A DNA stretch of 64,000 nucleotides. Source: Aristolochia californica. Taxonomy: Eukaryota > Streptophyta > Magnoliopsida > Piperales > Aristolochiaceae. Under the pieces are notes generated by a model. That model was not told where the DNA came from. It saw only the letters and a list, made by a program, of their open reading frames with translations, and searched no databases. The first letter of the stretch is position 1, and each line of letters starts with the position of its first letter. This document shows positions 60,739 to 64,000 of this stretch, piece by piece. Location of the stretch: positions 24,954,922 to 25,018,921 of the forward strand of contig JARWKL010000013.1 in NCBI GenBank assembly GCA_029961685.1. The letters run 5' to 3'. The translations under genes and the position numbers were made by a program.

Positions 60739-63700
60739 GTAAGGCCTTTAGCTCGAATTTCACATTACTTTTTGCTTCTGTTGTTGAGGTCTTGTTAATT
60801 TATTGTCTTAGAGTTAAAATCCTTTTTTTTAGTTTATTGAAAATTTCGGTCTTGATAATTGCACATGCATGCTTATGTACGGTGATCTAAGGTCTCTATA
60901 TACTGTTCTACTTTTAACATTCCTGGTTGTATTCTAATATTTTCCGAGATGAATCACCATTTGTTTCTAATCAAACTTAAACCGCCAGTTCTTAGAAGGT
61001 AAGTGTTCATGGTTTATATCTCGGTGATGTGACAAATGAATGTGTATATAGCGTTTGATGTTTTAAGAGATAGATGTATGGACCTGGTCGTGCACTCACT
61101 CTTTAAAACATGAGTCCATCAGCCGGGGGCAGTTTCCTTACTTATGGAATTGCTCCTCCATGTTTTAATATTTTAAATCACGGGTGATGACCAGGCCAAT
61201 TTTGCTTTTGTCTTATCAGCCTTTATTAGACCATTCTTATTGTTACTAATTTAAACTTACCCTTCTACCAGTTATTAGAAGTTAGATTGCACTATCATGT
61301 TGTATTGCTTATAGATTGAGAGAACTATTTTGTTTCTCCAATTATAATTTCTTGAAATGCCAAAAACAAGGTCTTCTTTTCTCCCTGCATAGGTTAATCT
61401 CTAGCATGAATCCATTTTATTCCATTTTTTAAATGCAATTTTTGCCAGTAAGCATACAATACTGGTAGTTTTGTTTAGCATGTCAATAATCTCAATCCTT
61501 GGGTAGTTACATTTTGCATTTGTTTAGTAGATATGTTGATATCTGTTTCAGGTTTGTCTGTTAATTTATTTGTATCTTACACTGGCATTTCACTAAAGCC
61601 TGTGGGAGACTGGACATTTTATGCTGATTGATACTTCCCTTTTCTTTCTTTTCGTTGCTACACACACAAACACCCAGATTACACCCTAAGGCCTAGTGAG
61701 ACTGGAAGCTACATTTCATACTATGGTTCTGTCATTGTTGAGCCAAAAGCCAAATGGATGTAAATTTTCTTTCTTTCACTATTCATCGAAAAATCCCATG
61801 CTGACTTGACCAAAGATATACTTCAATTGCAATACATTCAGTCCTTCCTTTCTTTTTTTTTTTTTTTTTTTTTTTTTGGAATGGCAATTCACTTCTTTCA
61901 TTACCTCCTGTGAAAAAAGTGAAGGACCATACTTGTGCAGAAACACATATATTCTAGTTTGTAACTATGGCTTCTCTGGAGCAGGTTCAAATTAGTCTTT
62001 AAGACACTTTCTATTGCTTCAAATCTTATTCATTATTTAGCTAAAGCCTAACTTGACTTATATGGGAACTGCCTCTAATTTAGACTAGTGTTATAGCTGG
62101 CTGATTTTAAATGCAGAAATCTAACCATTTTATACAATATATTAGAAGTGCTATCTATGTCAATACATGTTTTATTAAAGTATTTATTTTATCTAAAGTG
62201 TGACAAGTATGTATCTTTTTGAGTGGTGAGAGGTTTTATTAAAGAAGAGAGGAGAATGGAAAAAAAAGAGCTTCTACCCCTTCTTGTCATCATAAAAGGA
62301 CACTGTTCACTTTTTTAAGGAAAAAGGACGTTAAAGTTGCTCCCAATGTAAGGAAGTTACATTGAGAACATCTCTACCGTGGCTTCCAGTGCAAATATCA
62401 TTAACATTCTGCATACCCAATATATCTAAGGCTGACATAGTAATAAAGTTTCAATTTTCTTTCAAATAAGGGCCTCAAGACAAAGAGGCCAAATGACTGC
62501 ACGTGCGGTGGTCTCAATTTGTTGATACTACTTGGAGATGCTATCAGTTCCTTATTTGAAAGATATCTGCAGCCTTTACCATAAGGGAGGATAAATCAAA
62601 TCAAGTTGACATCCTGCTGCATGTGATGAACACTTTGGGGCATTTCCCAGTCTTTGTATTCTATGAGAGGTGTTCCTCTATTTTAAATGGGCAGTCCAAA
62701 ATGATTTCTAGTTTGTGAAGGAAAAGTCTCTCACTCTCTCTCTCTCTCTCTCTCTCAAGAATTAGGTTTATTTGCACCAATTGTCTATTGTTGATTTGTT
62801 TTACCTGTTGCTTTTCTGGTCCTTTCTCACCCTGATCAGCAAGGATTTAGTCATTTTTTTATATAACTTAGTAATAATGGAGATTAAGTCGTGTGTCAAT
62901 GTATGCTTATATAGTGGTTATGTTTACCTGCTGTTTTTTTTTTTTCTTTTCAATTTCAAATGTATTCTGCTAGATATCCCTTTTTTTGTTTAAATGTTGA
63001 TAATTTTATTTCAAAGAAAGAGAAGATACATCAAGGGAGAAATAATGAAGTGAATCATTTTTTTATAACATGAAGTGAATTATTGATGGAAGTGAAAGTG
63101 TACAAGGAAAACAACAGGTAAAAATCAAATCATTATGATAAACATAGTAATGCCATGAATACTCTAACACATCAAGATGGAGCAGATTCCTGATGGTTAG
63201 CTTATCAACTAGTTTTTTTTTTCCCTGGAGTATGGAGTGGACCTTAGAAAAATTCGTAGAAAGTTTTGCGTCTTTGTAAGGGACTCTTTAAGTCTAGCGA
63301 GTGTCTACTCTTTAATAGGAGTAGAATTGATTTGAAGGATCCTCCCCAAAAAATCATAAATAGCATTTCCACAAACCATTAGCCCTGGACTACCCTTGAG
63401 CTGTTTCAATTGTTCATTTTAAACCAACCAACAAGAGGGTGCAAATGTGTACCTACTCAAGCTTGGAATGTAAAGAAGCATCATGCATTAAACGACCTTC
63501 ATTATTCTTGTTGAGCGGGAATAGTTCCACATTGATCATGACTTTATAGCATTGAGCAATAGGCCTCCTAATTGGCTAGTCACTTTGGGATGAAATTGGG
63601 TTCAATCTTCACGTGGTCACATTTGTGCTTCGTTGAGTTGTCAACGTCTCAAACCCATTATGTGTCAACCAGGATGTGAGTGTTAGTGGGAATACTCCCA

Positions 63701-64000
63701 CATTGATAAGTGCTAATTATGGAGCTTGGAAGATGATAGAATTTTATTAATATGCTAACCAAATGAATGCTCTTATTTCTTTTTTTCTAGAAGCACCGTA
63801 AGTGCGGTTATTGGTATCCTTAAAAAGAATTGACCCAATTTAATATCTCCCATTCAATAAAAAAAGGTGCATTATATTACCTTTCTATGAGTGATTGGAG
63901 GGTGACCCCCTAAGGAATTAGTTGCACCATTAGTAGATTTGTTGGCCTAGGTGGCTTCTCAAGTGGGGGTTGAATTGGGATTTTCAAATTAAAAGGTTTA
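60739..64000 (+). other. Presumed intron of the last gene
   Basis: 3.26 kb without a recognised exon or transposon domain. It holds a 25-base T run (61853-61877) and a TC microsatellite (about 62728-62756). Whether the gene has an undetected short second exon here is open. Confidence 0.4.

Overview
This window is nuclear DNA of a flowering plant. It holds split genes with GT-AG introns, Copia retrotransposons primed by initiator-Met tRNA, a plant L1-type LINE with an RNase H domain, a CACTA relic and hAT-like miniature elements. The long TE-filled intron and TPS-b gene fit a woody angiosperm, but I cannot name the species.

Four host genes are supported. (1) A seven-exon TPS-b (monoterpene-type) terpene synthase lies on the minus strand (1477-3828). 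Its stop codon and nearest AATAAA lie inside the LTR of a small Copia-derived element (310-1482) that inserted into the last exon. (2) A KptA/Tpt1 RNA 2'-phosphotransferase lies on the plus strand (29876-42959) in seven coding exons; its third intron (between exons 3 and 4) is about 10.5 kb and contains an antisense LINE. (3) A six-exon START-domain membrane protein lies on the minus strand (47328-50961), with a probable GC-AG first intron. (4) The first exon of a conserved plant nuclear-type protein of unknown function begins at 59935 and runs off the window. A possible two-exon small secreted protein (7772-7873 and 12082-12171) is much weaker.

Between genes 1 and 2 the DNA is accessory. A 3.55-kb block is tandemly duplicated (4023-7589 and 8236-11787). 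Each block carries two divergent copies of a cassette with conserved splice-like sites, and a fifth copy lies at 14172-14988. A Copia element (14989-19621) follows, interrupted by a coding-free TRIM element with three LTRs and two internal domains (17364-17916, 5-bp target duplication). A GC-rich minisatellite with an LTR-like promoter (20312-21118), a perfect 47-nt palindrome (23627-23673), a second degenerate Copia on the minus strand (25098-27290) with a nested 489-bp LTR element, and a cluster of hAT-like repeats (27290-29170) complete it.

Between genes 2 and 3 (42960-47327) are LTR remnants and diverged repeats. Between genes 3 and 4 (51570-59934) is a decayed CACTA transposon with a 930-bp insertion flanked by 32-bp direct repeats, then a truncated Copia LTR. 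The genes do not form a pathway; the theme is how transposons reshape gene ends, introns and spacers. All exon joins were read by eye from splice sites and reading frame, without transcripts.
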